Shown here in pieces: positions 62,540 through 64,000 of a DNA stretch of 64,000 nucleotides. How positions within the stretch are numbered: the first letter of the stretch is position 1; the number at the start of each line of letters is the position of its first letter. A program made the position numbers and the translations under genes. The stretch is from Bradyrhizobium oligotrophicum S58 (GTDB lineage Bacteria > Pseudomonadota > Alphaproteobacteria > Rhizobiales > Xanthobacteraceae). The notes beneath the pieces were generated by a model. It was not told where the DNA came from. It did not search any database and was given only the letters and a program-made list of their open reading frames with translations. The stretch lies in contig NC_020453.1 in assembly GCF_000344805.1 (NCBI RefSeq), forward strand, positions 5,179,001 through 5,243,000, given 5' to 3'.

Positions 62540-63031
62540 ATGACACGATTTGCTATTCTCGGGGCTGCTGTACTCGCAACGGCGCTGGCCGGCCCGGCCA
62601 TGGCGCGCGACATGCACCACCGGCACATGAACCACCAGCACGAAGGAATGATGCAGCATCGGCACATGGGCACCCAGGACGGGGCGATGATGCAGCAGCG
62701 CACCGACGCCGGGTGGAACAATAACGGCTGGGATCGCCGCAACCGCAACAGCGGCTTCTGGCCGGCCGACGTTGCCGCCGGAGCAGTCGGCACCGCTGCC
62801 GGCATCGCCGGTGCAGCCATCGGAACCGCCGGCGCCATCGCCACCGCGCCGTTCCGCACCGCGGATGCCTATGCCTACGGTCCCGGACCCTCCTACGGCC
62901 AGCCGAGCTATGATCGCGGCCCGAACGGCTATTACGGTGACTGGAACAGCTACGCCACCCGCAACGGCCTGGTCTGCCGCCCCGGCACCATGTTCAAGGG
63001 CAGCGACGGCCTGATGCACATCTGCCAGTAG
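62540..63031 (+). CDS. Secreted His/Met-rich hypothetical protein
   Basis: 163 residues; GGAG lies 6 bases before the ATG. Signal peptide MTRFAILGAAVLATALAGPAMA. The mature N-terminus is His/Met-rich (RDMHHRHMNHQHEGMMQHRHMG), suggesting copper or other metal binding. A Gly/Ala-rich hydrophobic stretch (AAGAVGTAAGIAGAAIGTAGAIA) could be a glycine-zipper segment. The C-terminus LVCRPGTMFKGSDGLMHICQ holds two cysteines. Transcription ends at a strong hairpin 26 bases downstream. Confidence 0.78.
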   Translation: MTRFAILGAAVLATALAGPAMARDMHHRHMNHQHEGMMQHRHMGTQDGAMMQQRTDAGWNNNGWDRRNRNSGFWPADVAAGAVGTAAGIAGAAIGTAGAIATAPFRTADAYAYGPGPSYGQPSYDRGPNGYYGDWNSYATRNGLVCRPGTMFKGSDGLMHICQ

Positions 63032-63057
63032 GCTTGCGCGCCTCGATTGCGTCGACA

Positions 63058-63083
63058 GGGGCGGCCTCACGGCCGCCCCTTTT
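63058..63083 (+). terminator. Rho-independent terminator
   Basis: Perfect 9-base stem GGGGCGGCC / GGCCGCCCC with a 4-base loop, followed by TTTT. Confidence 0.88.
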
Positions 63084-63203
63084 GCGACCGGGATTGTTGC
63101 CGGCCGAGAGCTGTGACGGCAGTAGCCTGACCGCATCAACTCTGGTAGGAACACCGCGCTTCGGAGCCCCTCGCCGCGCTCCGCCGCCACTCACGGTGCA
63201 TTC

Positions 63204-63278
63204 GCCGGCTTAGCTCAGCGGTAGAGCAGCGGTTTTGTAAACCGAAGGTCGGGGGTTCAATCCCCTCAGCCGGCACCA
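63204..63278 (+). tRNA. tRNA-Thr (anticodon TGT)
   Basis: Acceptor GCCGGCT, D-arm TAGCTCAGCGGTAGAGCA, anticodon arm GCGGTTTTGTAAACCG with anticodon TGT, T-arm GGGGGTTCAATCCCCTC, acceptor AGCCGGC, discriminator A and encoded CCA. Confidence 0.97.
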
Positions 63279-63341
63279 TCGACCGTCGCGTTTCAATCCC
63301 TCGTGTCTCGATTGCTGTGCCTCTACCCGTTGCGGCATTGC

Positions 63342-63950
63342 TCAATTCGCCTTGGTCTTGATCGTCCCCGCTGCGGGCGGCTTGGCGGCACCGGCCGTCG
63401 GCGGCGGCTTGGGCGCGGCCCATTCCGGATCCGGCAGCGGTCCGCCGCCCTCGCCGGTCGCACCGACGAGCTGGCCCGGCACCAGGTCCGTCACCTGCGC
63501 CCAGCCCTGGGTGGCGCAGAACAGCCCGAGCAGGCAGCCTTTGACGGCCAGCATCTTCGGTCCCTCGCGCCAGATCGAAACGCTGTAGGTCTTGCCGTCC
63601 TCGGCATTGTAGACCTCGCCCACATAGCGGCCGTCCGGATTCAATTTGAGCCCGAGCAGCATCTGGTGGCCAAGCAGCAGGCGCGCGCGCCTGGCCGGAT
63701 CGGGATGCAGCCGGTCGCGGAACGGCTGCCCCTTGGCGTCCGCCGTCTCCTTCATCCAGACGATGTAGCCGCAAATGCGATCGGGCATCCCGCCGCAACG
63801 CTCGATGCGAACCCGGGCGCGCCCGTCTTCGGTGAGCCAGGTGCCCGCGGGATCGCTGACCGGGGCGGCGTGGCCACGGCTTTCCGCCATCGACAGCAAC
63901 AGGCTGACGACGATGCGCAGCCCGACGCGAAGGACGAATCTCAATGTCAT
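63342..63950 (-). CDS. DUF2147 secreted protein
   Basis: 202 residues from ATG 63950 (the frame runs back to 63974). The signal segment is MTLRFVLRVGLRIVVSLLLSMAESRGHA. The DUF2147 domain follows: DPAGTWLTEDGRARVRIERCGG, ICGYIVWMKE, and GHQMLLGLKLNPDGRYVGEVYNAEDGKTYSVSIWREG. It is predicted to be a small lipocalin-like beta-barrel fold in the periplasm. The C-terminus is Pro/Ala/Gly-rich and longer than usual. Function unknown. Confidence 0.85.
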   Translation of the reverse strand: MTLRFVLRVGLRIVVSLLLSMAESRGHAAPVSDPAGTWLTEDGRARVRIERCGGMPDRICGYIVWMKETADAKGQPFRDRLHPDPARRARLLLGHQMLLGLKLNPDGRYVGEVYNAEDGKTYSVSIWREGPKMLAVKGCLLGLFCATQGWAQVTDLVPGQLVGATGEGGGPLPDPEWAAPKPPPTAGAAKPPAAGTIKTKAN

Positions 63951-64000
63951 GTCCAGGGACCTCGTTATCTCCACGGCTTCGAGCCACGCACTCGCGCGGC

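Overview
The window is about 64 kb of high-GC chromosomal DNA from an alphaproteobacterium, very probably a Bradyrhizobium or a close relative (Nitrobacteraceae). The strongest clue is a 14-codon GTG-start gene preceded by 17 bases exactly complementary to the 16S rRNA 3' tail (30335-30395), which matches the published Bradyrhizobiaceae gene rreB. Supporting clues are a BA14K-type secreted protein, many peptide, sulfonate and amide catabolic genes, and abundant interspersed palindromic elements of the kind common in Bradyrhizobium intergenic DNA. Assignment below family level is not attempted. No phage, transposase, integrase, CRISPR array or rRNA operon was seen.

Layout. 1-5.2 kb: the 3'-truncated end of a CaiB/BaiF CoA-transferase gene, a Ser-rich protein, and a compact unit made of a degenerate-Nudix/winged-helix regulator (NrtR type) divergent from an SPFH/band-7 protein overlapping an NAD-kinase-like gene, with a palindromic operator candidate between them. 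5.6-8 kb: CsaA-like and GH13 genes. 8.7-19.3 kb: a minus-strand catabolic/uptake block (dpp-type peptide ABC transporter, N-carbamoyl-D-amino-acid-hydrolase-like amidase, aldehyde dehydrogenase, hydroxyisobutyrate-dehydrogenase-like enzyme) with a divergent LysR regulator. 19.8-25.9 kb: a six-gene sulfonate-type operon with two different solute-binding proteins, one at each end. 26.5-32.3 kb: an FAD/NAD(P)-binding protein, a decayed metQ, a CmcJ/NvfI-like oxidoreductase, tRNA-Gly, rreB, a TMEM175-like channel and a BA14K-like protein. 32.5-36.3 kb: two convergent membrane acyltransferases with SGNH domains. 36.5-59.6 kb: a giant surface adhesin of about 5009 residues with its type I secretion machinery and a LapG-type protease. 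59.6-64 kb: tRNA-Tyr, rlmB, small secreted proteins, tRNA-Thr and a DUF2147 protein.

How the parts may work together. The 37-59.6 kb region looks like a Lap-type adhesion system: a repeat-rich RTX adhesin with an N-terminal Pro-Ala-Ala-Gly site, a LapG-like transglutaminase-fold protease, LapB/LapC-like inner-membrane exporters and a TolC-like outer-membrane channel. No LapD-like c-di-GMP receptor lies in the window. The 3.1-5.2 kb unit is a candidate NAD-linked module whose biochemical job is not evident. The 8.7-19.3 kb block reads as import of peptide-like or carbamoylated nitrogen compounds followed by hydrolysis and oxidation. The 19.8-25.9 kb operon reads as import and oxidative desulfurisation of organosulfur compounds.

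Intergenic DNA in the first 15 kb is heavily populated by at least four families of short palindromic repeats, and one half-element sits exactly at the break point of the metQ remnant. All calls come from reading the sequence and family knowledge; no database search was run.
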